The position numbers were made by a program, and so were the translations under genes. A DNA stretch of 64,000 nucleotides from Rhynchopus sp. YZ270_cl-10 (lineage: Eukaryota > Euglenozoa > Diplonemea > Diplonemida > Diplonemidae): the NCBI GenBank assembly GCA_964035575.1, contig OZ037857.1:744001-808000 (forward strand), read 5' to 3'. Shown here in pieces: positions 54,675 through 64,000 of this stretch (its first letter is position 1; each line of letters opens with the position of its first letter). The notes beneath the pieces were generated by a model, which saw only the letters and a program-made list of their open reading frames with translations, was not told the origin of the DNA and did not search any database.

Positions 54675-57530
54675 TCACACAGAAAAGGTAACCTTCAAGG
54701 CCAACGGGTGCGGCGGTGCTGTGCAGTGCTTGTTCAAACGTTCCTCCAGAATTTCTTGCCCCTGAAAAGAGAGTGGTTTATGATAAGAGAATTGATGGAA
54801 ATATACAACCCCTGCCTCCTTCACAAAAAAAAGGAGGTTATTTATTTATTTTTTTTTTTTTTTTGGAATGCAAAACCCTCTCATGAACTGTATACCTTGG
54901 TGCGTGACCGGTATACCAGGGGTGTACCCGAACCATGCGGTTCCAGTTCCTCCCTATCTATTTGGTTTACATCATATGTTGGAAACGCAGGATAACTAGG
55001 TGATACAGGTTGCGCCTGGGGTCCTCTCCCCGTTTCGCTGTGTGGGAGAGGCTATCCACGATTCAGCCAATCCCTGAGCCGCTAATCCGGAAAAAGGAAA
55101 AAAAAGGAGGGTTAGAAGCCTTCTGTACTGGCGGACATACCTTAGGAATCAACTCAATGCCACAGTTTTCGTGGATGTGCGCCTTCAACGTCACAGCACC
55201 GTTACTGTCTGGGACAAGCTCGATTGTAACGGATCCGGGTTCTTCCTTTCCTTTTGTTGGTCTGATACGCCGACCACAGTGTGCGAACACAGCTGATAAG
55301 ACAGTTGCAAGACGGATTACGTAAGGCTCCCACGCCTCGTCCTGTGCATGGTGTGGCAAATAAACAGTGTCTCTCGTACACAGATCATTTAAATAAATTT
55401 GTACTGGTTGTTAAGAATCGCCGTGTAAAATAGTTTCCTTATTCATCATTTATCCATGTTCAATGAAGTGATCCAGTCTCACGCCTTTTCACACATTTTC
55501 ACATAGTTTCACGGTGTGAAAAGTGTGTACGAAAGTGGGGAAAAAAAACTGCTTACAAAATGGCACGCACTCTGAGTGGATTCCTCCAGAAAAAAAAAAC
55601 TTGGTGTTTTCACCTGGTTTCACACATTTTCACTTGTTTTCACACGTTTTCACGGTGTGAAAACGTGTGGAAAAGTGTGCGCTGGATCACCTCATTCAAC
55701 GAATTCCCAAAATACTCCGCCGAGTCCGCCTGAGTGTAAACAATACTGCGACTCATAAAAACGATGAGGGGAAACAAACGGAGTCCTCCGATCTCTCTGC
55801 AATGAGGGAGAGAGCCGCAATTTCATGAGCTCAACTGGGAGGGGGGTGAAATATACCTCTGCGAGTTCGTTTGACTGGCCCGTGCCGAAATCGGCGTTGG
55901 TCATACGAGGCTCAACCGACGTACGTTCCTCCTCACTGGACTCCTGCGGGGGTGCTTCAACATTTTTATCTGCTTCTTCTTTTTGGACCGGCGGTGTGTA
56001 TGTGCTTTTATACGAGGCCGTCACTGGCTTTGGTGAGGGCGTCGGTGTTTGTGTTGGTGGTGTTGGAGTTGGCGTCTCTGGGACCACAACCTCACTGGTC
56101 TTCTCAAACACCATCCCTTCAGTTGCCCGGCTGAGGTTCTTCTTCCTACTGGCACCATCCTTCTGCAGACCGGCTGTGATATACGACAGCCAGTCTTCCA
56201 TCTCCGCCTCATCTTCTTGTTCGGCACCGAAGATCTCTTTTTCGAGTTCAGCAACAGTTTTGTCACCCTCGGGGATGGCTGTGTTGTCGTCACCAAAGAC
56301 AGTGTCTGCAGGATCAGAGACCTCAGAGGCATCCGTCCACTCAAGCGAAAATGTCTCAGTGTCAATGTTCTGTTTCGCAAACAGAGCGGCAATGACCTCG
56401 GTGCTGTCTTTGTTGCAGTACGCCACGCCGTCCTCACACATCTCCAGGCTCCCTTCTGCCTGAGCATCTTCGGGTGTACTGAACGTCACGAACGTAACAC
56501 CGATTGTTTTACTCCGTGCCTCTCCAGATTCGCCCGATGCCAACTCGTTGATGTTTGCTTCTTTCGCGTCTGTTGAGATCACAAAAGAGTCCAGCTCCCG
56601 CTGAGGGTCCCAACACGCATAGCCGTTCACCCCAACCTCATGCCTGCTGGCAAGAAGTGTGAGCGTCTTTCCTCCCTCTGAGAAAAGTTCTGCGATTGCA
56701 GCAAGTGTTTTCCCTGCAGTGAGCGTCTCGGGGATCTTAAGCTGGACACGGCCATCTTTGAGGGATATAGACACACCGGGGATAGGGACAAGCAGGGTGG
56801 GGTTTGCCTCCTGTCTGGAGTTCAGCACACTGTTCTCCCGCTGTTGGGGTGTGGGGAGGATGTCTGCACCAACTTCCCGGTATGATGAGGGCTCCAGCAG
56901 GTTCCAGTTGTTGTACTTAAAGAGGAGATTTGTTACACGCAGGGGTGTCTGGAACTGGTTCCGCAACGCATAGATTGACTTCGGGAGGAGCAAGCAAAAG
57001 AGCGTGTTCGCACGTGTGGGGTGCGTATAGAACGACAGCCACAGGTCAATCTCATCATCAGAGGGTGGCGCCGGGAGGGGCTCCTCACTGTGCAGGTGAT
57101 CAAACCCATCCACCCCTACCTTCATCGTTGCCTGGGGTACCTGCTTGCGCGTGGTCTCAAGCGGTACTTCAACCCCTTCGTCAAGGATTGCACCGCTTTT
57201 GACCATATTGTAAACAGACTCGAGCAGCCCCAACACTGTGGTGTGGTCACGTGGTCGCATCAAGTCACGAGGGCGTATCATCACAAGCTCCTTCCCAAGA
57301 CCGATGCCTCTTGTTTCAAGGCGCACCAGTGGTGTGGTGTCTGCACCAGGTGCACTCAACTCGCAAGTCTCCACAGTAACACTCAGAACGTTTGGTACTA
57401 TTTGAACATTTTGCCCATCAAGTACCCTGAATACCGGCACATTCAACAGAGGGCGTAGGCTGCGAAGCATTGTTCGTTGTGTATTACTGTATTTTCGGGG
57501 AGTGGTGAGGCGGGCAGTGGATACTAACAC
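54675..57530 (-). CDS. five-exon protein of unknown family
   Basis: Exons 57530-55857, 55729-55691, 55341-55141, 55015-54896 and 54761-54675 give 706 residues. All introns are phase 0 (127, 349, 125 and 134 bp; donors GTATAT, GTGATC, GTATGT, GTATAC). The 13-codon second exon (ADSAEYFGNSLNE) is the least certain, because its donor is not GTAT. The start could be Met 57470 (MLRSLRPLLNVPVFRVLDGQ). The N-terminal 330 residues look folded (LGLLESVYNMVKSGA, DLWLSFYTHPTRANTLFCLL). Residues about 400-550 are acidic and Pro/Thr-rich. The last 130 residues fold again (AWEPYVIRLATVLSAVFAHC, SVTIELVPDSNGAVTLKAHI) and end KVTFSV. No family recognised. Confidence 0.82.
54865..54900. repeat. type D hairpin overlapping a 5' splice site
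   Basis: GGAATGCAAAACCCTCTCAT then GAACTGTATACCTTGG. On the minus strand this is exon end ACCAAG, donor GTATAC, then the GAGAGG loop, so the splice donor sits in the hairpin's outer stem. Confidence 0.5.
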
Positions 57531-58118
57531 AAAAGGGGGCTGGATTCGCGATTACAGCGGACCAATATTATTCTTGCTCCCAAAAAAAAAAGTCAAAAAA
57601 AAGTAGTTAAATGGTGTGGCCTGCCCATCGATTAAAACCACTTTTGGTCCATGAAGGGGACATATGTGAACAATACACGATAAATGTATTGCAAAATCTA
57701 AACATAACATTTATACAAACTGATCTGTCCTTAGGGCAGGCTCACTTTTGTCTGTGTTTAATGCTCGGAGGGCCCAAAAATTTTCCGCGCGCGCGCGCAA
57801 GAAAAAAACATGGAAAAAAAAACATGGAAAAAAAAAAATAAGAAAAAAAAAACACACACACGTTGGGGATGGAGAATCTATTATTGGGGGTCAAATGGGT
57901 TTATGAAATTTTTGTTACGTTTTGCTTTGTGCTCTTTTTTTTTTGTCTTTTTTTTTTTTTTTTTTTTGGGAAAAAAAATTCTGGGACACGACGGGTCCGA
58001 AAATGGTGGTTTTTTCCCGACTTAGGATACAGCCTGTATTGGGGGGAGTAGGGAGTTTCAACGTTTTTTGGTTTTTACGAAAACCACTCACCCCCTCCTC
58101 ATCCCCCGAACTTATCTA

Positions 58119-59940
58119 AACCCCCCCTCCGGATATTATTTACTAAATTTGGAGTAAATAATAAACGGGAGAGTAAATAATGGAGGTACCCTAAATTGGT
58201 GTGCGTGTTCTCTAGCCACCACAGTCACAGGGTATGCACAAAATGACCGAAGTGCAATGGCGTGAACGAAGTGCAATGGCGATAATGGAAAGATAGATGC
58301 CGGCATTGGTGAATTGCTGGAGTTCTGCACAGGAAGCTAGCATGACGTAGAATCACTGTGTGAACAAAATGACCGTATTTTGGTTGAAAATTTGACTTGA
58401 AAATTTTTTTCATAATTTGCCCAATCGAAGGTTTTCCTTGGATTTTTTGGGCCATTTTATGACGTACCACGCCCGATTTTGGGCGAAAAAAAAAATTTTT
58501 TTTTGGTCAAAAATCGCCTTGTATTACCACTGTATTGGTGTAGGCTTGTACACAGAAGTGTGTTTTGTGTAACCACAGATGGTCAAAACACCCGATTTTT
58601 GCATTTTTTTTGCATTTTTTGGTGCCCAAAGACCCACCTCAGTGGTCGAAATTTTCCCGAAAAAAAAAATTTTTTTTTTTGAGATTTTTCGATTTTTCGA
58701 CAAGGCGCTGGCCCATACAAAGTGCACTGGTGGTACAGAAAATGGCTGGGGAATAAACTCTAGAGGCTCAAAACAGCCCAATTCATGCTTTTTTTGACTT
58801 TTTGGTCTCAGAAGGGTGCCTAGGGTGTAGTGAGCAGGCCTCAATAGCTATTTCCCTCCCTCCCGCCAGAGCCCGAGGGCGCCCTTGAGGGAGGTCAGGG
58901 CACCCCGAGGGCCGAAGGCCCGAGGGGGCCCTGACCTCCCGAAAGGGCAGCCCGAGGGCCAAGGGGGGGAGGGATGTAGCTTTGTGACCCGAGCTGGTGG
59001 CTTTCCGAACCCGACCATGTTTGTGGTTTTTTGTGTATATACACGTGGGTTGCATGCTATGGTATGGGACGTGTGCACTTGCGTGTGTGGCCCACGCATG
59101 CTTTTTATACAGCGAATACGTTTTTTGAGCAGCACATACCCCGTTTTAAAAAGTTTTTCGGTGGTTTTCGCCACCAAAACGGCAAAAAAAAAAAACGGCT
59201 CTCAAGGGAATCCCTTGAGCTCTCGCGGGAATTTTTTTTTTCTCGCGGGAGGGTAAGGAAAGCCACCGGGAGGGTTACAAAAGCACTTGTGAAAAAAAAA
59301 AAAAATTTTTTTTTTTTTTTTGAGATTTTTCGATTTTTCGCTAAGGCGCTGGCCCATACAAAATGGCTGGGGTGGTACAAAAAATGGCTGGGGAATTGAC
59401 TTTAGACTTTAGAGGCTCAAAACAGCCCAATTCTTGCTTTTTTGGACTTTTTGGTCCCAGAAGGGTACCCAGGGTGTAGTGAGCAGGCCTCAAAAGCACT
59501 TGTGAAAAAAAAAAATAGTGGAGTTCATCTTCGGGTGTCTACACTAAAACAACCAAGTTTTCAAAAAAAAAAAAATTTTTTTTTTTGAGATTTTTGAAAA
59601 ATCGGCCGATTTTGCGACCAATTTTGGCTGGGGAATTTCGGCACCACCAGGTACCTGCCTGGGGAAAAAAACGCTAATTGGCGCGAATTTCATACCCTAA
59701 TCGTGTCGCGCCAATTCGCGCCAATTAGCGTTTTTTTTCGCGAAAAAACGGCTAAGTACAAAACGCGAATTGGCGCGAATTGGGGCAACCAGGGGCGAAT
59801 ATTAGGGTACCTCCAATAAACGGGTTTAATTTATTAAAACTGTTTTTTACGTTAGAAATTAGTAAATAATAAGTGGGAGAGTAAATAATACCCGTGAAGT
59901 AAATAATAAGTGGAGGTAAATAATATCCGTGGGGGGGGTT
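58119..59940. mobile_element. TA-flanked element with AACCCCCCC ends
   Basis: About 1.8 kb, left end AACCCCCCCTCCGGATATTA, right end in reverse complement AACCCCCCCCACGGATATTA, flanked by TA on both sides. Inside the ends are repeats of GTAAATAATA. The interior carries a 165-bp direct repeat pair (58680-58845, 59323-59495), the GC-rich CCGAGGGCCGAAGGCCCG module (58860-58970) also seen near 27650, and several A-run/T-run palindromes. No coding capacity. The related shorter element at 61991-62353 has the same end type. Confidence 0.7.
59515..59562. repeat. type C hairpin in opposite orientation
   Basis: ATAGTGGAGTTCATCTTCGG then GTGTCTACACTAAAACAACC and AAGTTTTC. The inner stem CATC-TTCG-GGTG carries a UUCG-type tetraloop. 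Confidence 0.6.
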
Positions 59941-60001
59941 TACATCAAATTGGGCCCCCACCCCCCACACCCGCACACCCCCTCCCTAGCCCGGATAACA
60001 C

Positions 60002-60420
60002 TTAAAAAAGCTCGTCCTCATCATCCTCATCCATTTTCGCCACATCGTTGCTCTCCGTTTTCTGCTTTTTTGCGGAGGGGGCGTCTGAGTCTCTCTCACG
60101 TTTCCGCTTCGCAGTGGCAGCACGGTGGTACACTGTCAGGTATCGTCGATCCATGTCCGGGTTCTTGACAACGCTTACCTGTCTGCCACTGTACTTCATC
60201 CATGTGTTTTCGTCTCTGCGCACATAACACGTATCGTTTCCAATCACCTGCTTCCTACAAAACAGAACAACCGAAAACAGTTTGCAGTGGGTAGGGGCGT
60301 TTGGGAGGGACAGGAGAGGACAGCGGTGTAAAAGAACTTGCGGGTTTGCGGGTTTCCCGGAACCTCACAAAAATAAATCCCATCGATCTTTTTTTGAAAC
60401 ATTTCACAATATTTTTGTAG
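60002..60420 (-). CDS. small nuclear-type protein carried inside the Harbinger-like element
   Basis: The last exon (about 60246-60002) reads VIGNDTCYVRRDENTWMKYS then GRQVSVVKNPDMDRRYLTVY, a basic cluster AKRKRERDSDAPSAKKQK and an acidic tail DEDDEDELF before a TAA. It is preceded by a GAAGCAG acceptor-like site. Upstream, an open stretch (MFQKKIDGIYFCEVPGNPQT then RKFF, ATG near 60393) is a likely first exon, but the intron between them cannot be fixed. The NLS-like plus acidic tail suggests a nuclear DNA- or chromatin-associated protein. Its position suggests either an element-encoded accessory protein or a captured host gene. No family recognised. Confidence 0.5.
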
Positions 60421-60487
60421 GAACTTGGTGGTGCACAAAATCACCCTCAAGCCCCACTACTCTCTCCCTCACACCTTTTATTACTAC

Positions 60488-60987
60488 TGGTGCTTCCCGG
60501 GGGGTATGCATTTCACAAATTTTCAATTCAATTCACAACTTTTCACAACTATTCACAACTTTTCACTACCCTTTTTTCTCTCGTTAGTGAAGCTCTTAAA
60601 CGCCGGCATTTGCATTTCCGGAATCCGTACGGCCAGTGGTGGGGTCAATTTGCCGAAATGGACAAGTTCTCGTCATTTCCGCACATCACACAGTACACAG
60701 GTACACAGGTACACCACATCACGTTCTATCTTGTGAATCCCAGCGTACCCCTCAATGGGTGGGTCACCACCCCACCCAAAAAAAAAGCACACAAAAAAAA
60801 AAAAAATCAATTCACAACTTTTCACAACTATTCACAACTTTTCACATTTTTTCACAATTTTTCACAATTTTTCACCACTTTTCACCAGCCTTCACAATTT
60901 TGTAGCGGTTTTCGTGTTGTGAAAATTTGTGAAAACTTGTCACATTTTGTGAAAATTTGTGAAATGCACACCCCCCGGGAAGCACCA
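60488..60987. mobile_element. TIR element with 5-bp target duplication, copy 2
   Basis: 500 bp, same TGGTGCTTCCCGGGGGG ends as 32907-33364. The left duplication is ACTAC (60483-60487). The matching ACTAC lies at 61879-61883, displaced because an hAT-like element inserted at the right end. Confidence 0.88.
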
Positions 60988-60990
60988 ACT

Positions 60991-61873
60991 CAGGGTTGTT
61001 CCTTGTTCTCGGAAAAAACAGCAAAATTCTGGATTTATGTTCCCGTTTTTTTCCTTTTTTTGGGTGGGGTTTTTTGCCCTTTTTCGGGCTTTCCGAGCTC
61101 TACCCTCACTGTAGTGGGGTCATTTCGAGAAAATGGACAAGTTCTTGATTGATACAAATTTTGGTTACGACCACTAGTGAGTTGCTCACAATGCTAAATG
61201 AGTGTCAGAACTGTGATTCTGGGCCCACTTTAACCGCCCCTCGAAATTCAAAAAGGGGTCCAAACCCGGGCGCGCTACACTCGCGCGGAACTTTTTGCTT
61301 TGGTCTAGTTGCATTTTTGGCTGCAAAATGCAAGGGGATCCCCAAAGACGTTGGGAATATTATTTGGATGGGGCAGTGATTTTGTACCTGCATACACGCT
61401 CCCTCGCGGTAACCGCGTGCATGCCAATGAAGTGCTCTCTGGGGTTCGATAACCCGTGGAACCAGTGCTTCCGCCGATGAACGGTGAGGCGTTGCACTTC
61501 TCTTTTTGCGGAGCAAAAAATAATATAAATGGCGCCGCAGGCAAAAAAATTTGAGTACAGTGTAAAAATCTAGCTTCCAACGAACCCTTTTTTGCAGAGC
61601 AAAAAATGAAAAATGGCGCCGCAGGCAAAAAAAAAATTGGGGGTACAGCCCTGGACAGTGAAGGATTTTGTTGTCAATTTTTTTTTCTTGCCCCCTGAAA
61701 ACTCTTGCTTTTGAGAGTTTCGACCATTTCACCACACTGGTGGTGTGTCACCTACAGTGAAACCCACCAGAAACCACAAGAAAGCCCCCTAAGGAAAAAA
61801 AGGAAAAAAAAAAAGGAAAAAAAAACTAAAATCCAGAATTTCATGTTCTCGGTCCCACTTAGGAACTTCCCTG
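60991..61873. mobile_element. non-autonomous hAT-like transposon, copy 2, inverted
   Basis: 883 bp, the reverse complement of 30279-31164 with high identity, flanked by a perfect 8-bp CACCAACT (60983-60990, 61874-61881). The duplicated octamer consists of the last five bases of the element at 60488-60987 plus three bases of older flank, so this insertion is the younger event. Confidence 0.9.
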
Positions 61874-61990
61874 CACCAACTACAATGTTTTTTTTTTTCC
61901 CCATGTTTTTTTTTTTGGAATTCTCAAAATTTTCCGCGCGCGCGAGCAATAAACACAGACAAAAGTGAGCCTGCCCTTACTACTCTACTA

Positions 61991-62353
61991 AACCCCCCCT
62001 CTGCATAATATTAAATTACTCGTATTATTAATTATCTCGTATTATTAAATATAGCGCGTATTGTTCAATATAACTCATATTATTCAATATAAGTCATATT
62101 ATTCACATATTCGTATTATTAAATAGCGCATTTTTTATTTTTTATTTGCTTTTCCCCCTGTGTTTGTGAACAAAACATGCACGAAGCCCCAGCCAAGACG
62201 GGGAGTATTTTTTATTTCGCGAAGAAAAAAAGCATTTTGGCTGGGCGTTCTCGTATTATTAAATATATGCACCCATTTTCGTATTATTAAATAATATTCG
62301 TATTATTAAATATAACTCGTATTATTAATTTAATATTATGCAGAGGGGGGGTT
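61991..62353. mobile_element. short TA-flanked element with AACCCCCCC ends
   Basis: About 363 bp, ends AACCCCCCCTCTGCATAATA (left) and inverse on the right, flanked by TA (an ACT triplet on each side also fits). The interior is CGTATTATTAA repeats and a CCCAGCCAA/TTGGCTGGG stem. It is probably a MITE of the same family as 58119-59940. Confidence 0.7.
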
Positions 62354-63089
62354 TACTATGTCTTTATTTCGTTGACCGCAGCCATTTAGGCTCTTTGTCT
62401 ATGACGCACATGATAATGGATGAGGGGAAGGATTCAAAAGGAAAAAGCGTAAGGACAGATCTATGGTTGGTTTTAAATAAGATTAGGTTCCAATCACACT
62501 TCGTGTGTGCAAAAAAAGAGGGGTCGTTAGGGTGACAGGGGGACAGCAACAATAAAAACCTAAACACAAGAGTTCAGACACAAAATAAATGTATTACAAA
62601 AAAAGGGGCGGACAAAAAAAAATTTGATAGATCTGCGATTGTAGCCAAAGAGTGGAAATTTGTAAAACAAAAAACCGGAAATATCTAATCAAAACCGGGT
62701 CATTTGGACGCAAACTTGTTGATATCGGGCGGGAAACTGTCAGCCTCAAGCGTGGGTCACAAAACGTGGTAAACTACTCACATCTGTAGTTCCACACTAC
62801 ACACATTTTCATACACAAAAAATGTAAAGTCTATTGTCGTTAAAACCACCCAGTCCTCACCTGCCAAACACTGTCCAAACGTCCGCAGGATAGCAGGACT
62901 TCAGTTTGCAACCCAACTCTCAATCTTCACGGAGTCAACTTCACAACACCATCTAAGTAGCTTTGATACGTGCAAACACATAGTTGATAATACCAGATAA
63001 CGGTCACGAATCAAAAGCTACTCGTTGAAAGCGTGCCACGAAGACAAACAAAAGCTACGCGTTGAAAAGTGTTTGCAACACGACCTTTT
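62354..63089. other. unique non-coding region before the satellite
   Basis: No gene or element recognised. A few GCTAC[GT]CGTTGAAA motifs near 63015-63070 lead into the array. Confidence 0.55.
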
Positions 63090-64000
63090 TAACGCACCGG
63101 TTTCAACGCGTCCGTTTTAACGCATCGGTTTCAACGCGTCCGTTGTAACGCACCGGTTTCAACGCGTCCGTTGTAACGCACCGGTTTCAACGCGTCCGTT
63201 CTAACGCACCGGTTTCAACGCGTCTGTTGTAACGCACCGGTTTCAACGCGTCCGTTCTAACGCACTGGTTTCAACGCGTCCGTTTTAAGTCACCGGTTTC
63301 AACGCGTCTGTTGTAACGCACCGGTTTCAACGCGTCCATTGTAACGCATCGGTTTCAACGCGTCTGTTGTAACGCACCGGTTTCAACGCGTCCGTTCTAA
63401 CGCACCGGTTTCAACGCGTCCGTTTTAAGGCACCGGTTTCAACACGTCTGTTGTAACGCACCGGTTTCAACGCGTCCGTTTTAACGCATCGGTTTCAACG
63501 CGTCCGTTTTAAGGCACCGGTTTCAACGCGTCCGTTCTAACGCACCGGTTTCAACGCGTCCGTTCTAACGCACCGGTTTCAACGCGTCCGTTTTAACGCA
63601 TCGGTTTCAACGCGTCCATTGTAACGCATCGGTTTCAACGCGTCTGTTGTAACGCACCGGTTTCAACGCGTCTGTTGTAACGCATCGGTTTCAACGCGTC
63701 CGTTCTAACGCACTGGTTTCAACGCGTCCGTTGTAACGCATCGGTTTCAACGCGTCCGTTCTAACGCACCGGTTTCAACGCGTCCGTTTTAAGGCACCGG
63801 TTTCAACGCGTCTGTTGTAACGCACCGGTTTCAACGCGTCCGTTCTAACGCACCGGTTTCAACGCGTCCGTTCTAACGCACCGGTTTCAACGCGTCCGTT
63901 CTAACGCACCGGTTTCAACGCGTCTGTTGTAACGCACCGGTTTCAACGCGTCCGTTTTAACGCATCGGTTTCAACGCGTCTGTTGTAACGCACCGGTTTC
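63090..64000. repeat. 28-bp CpG-rich satellite array running off the window
   Basis: About 32 copies of a 28-bp unit built from AACGCACCGGTTTC and AACGCGTCCGTT plus two or three variable bases. Variants are mostly C/T changes at CpG (CCGG to TCGG, CGTCC to CGTCT) and a GTAA/CTAA/TTAA choice. It extends beyond base 64000. Confidence 0.96.

Larger units (their letters stand above)
57734..61976. mobile_element. PIF/Harbinger-like element expanded by nested insertions
   Basis: Inverted ends GGGCAGGCTCACTTTTG plus TCTGTGTTTA (about 27 bp, then TGCTCG and a CG-alternating run) are flanked by TTA on both sides (57731-57733, 61977-61979). A 3-bp TTA duplication with GG-rich termini fits PIF/Harbinger. 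Subtracting three elements nested inside (58119-59940, 60488-60987, 60991-61873) leaves roughly 1.0 kb of original element. That remainder contains the small coding gene at 60002-60420 on the minus strand. Confidence 0.72.

Noticed and set aside
63090-64000. A CRISPR array
   Set aside because: Units are contiguous 28-bp tandem repeats with no unique spacers, in a eukaryotic genome.

Overview
The window looks like nuclear DNA of a unicellular eukaryote. Spliceosomal introns are common, mostly 118 to 400 bp. Donors are usually GTATGY or GTAT, and acceptors are often of the CACAG type. That splice style recalls metamonads (Giardia and Trichomonas relatives, perhaps a free-living fornicate), but the assignment is tentative. 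All placement is from sequence reading alone.

Layout. From 1 to 24 kb there is a gene-rich stretch in which every well-supported gene lies on the minus strand: an unknown helical protein running off the left edge, a coiled-coil/PH protein, a calpain-like pseudoprotease, an LRR protein, the spliceosomal WD40 protein PLRG1/PRL1, a four-helix membrane protein, a GH65 disaccharide phosphorylase fused to a HAD domain, and a single-pass membrane protein. From 24 to 35 kb is a repeat island with transposon-like elements. From 35 to 46 kb are an RRM protein and a three-exon RING protein whose two large introns are full of repeats. From 46.3 to 50.5 kb is another repeat block holding a Mutator-like element with a 9-bp target duplication. 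From 50.5 to 57.5 kb are an ACT-domain malic enzyme, with about 1.7 kb of a perfect 7-bp tandem repeat inside one intron, and a five-exon protein of unknown family. From 57.5 kb to the end is a nested transposon stack followed by a 28-bp satellite that runs off the right edge.

Function. The host genes are ordinary and unlinked: splicing, carbohydrate phosphorolysis, malate oxidation, signalling and ubiquitin-type regulation. There is no operon logic.

Most unusual signal. Short (about 25 to 50 nt) imperfect hairpins recur at 25 or more places, in introns and between genes, and fall into five recognisable types. Type A has a CTAAG/CTTAG stem inside GATG/CACC. Type B has a GATG/CATC outer stem, a 3-nt internal loop, an inner 4-bp stem and a GCCTCT (GAGAGG) loop. 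Type C has an outer TTAGTG/CACTAA stem with an inner hairpin. Type D has ATACAAAG...GTGTAC around the same CCTCT loop. Type E begins CGACAA or GGCAA and often ends GGGTCTGTACT. Stems differ in sequence between copies while pairing is kept, which suggests a structured RNA or DNA element rather than chance. Exon coordinates in the entries were chosen so that splice phases agree.
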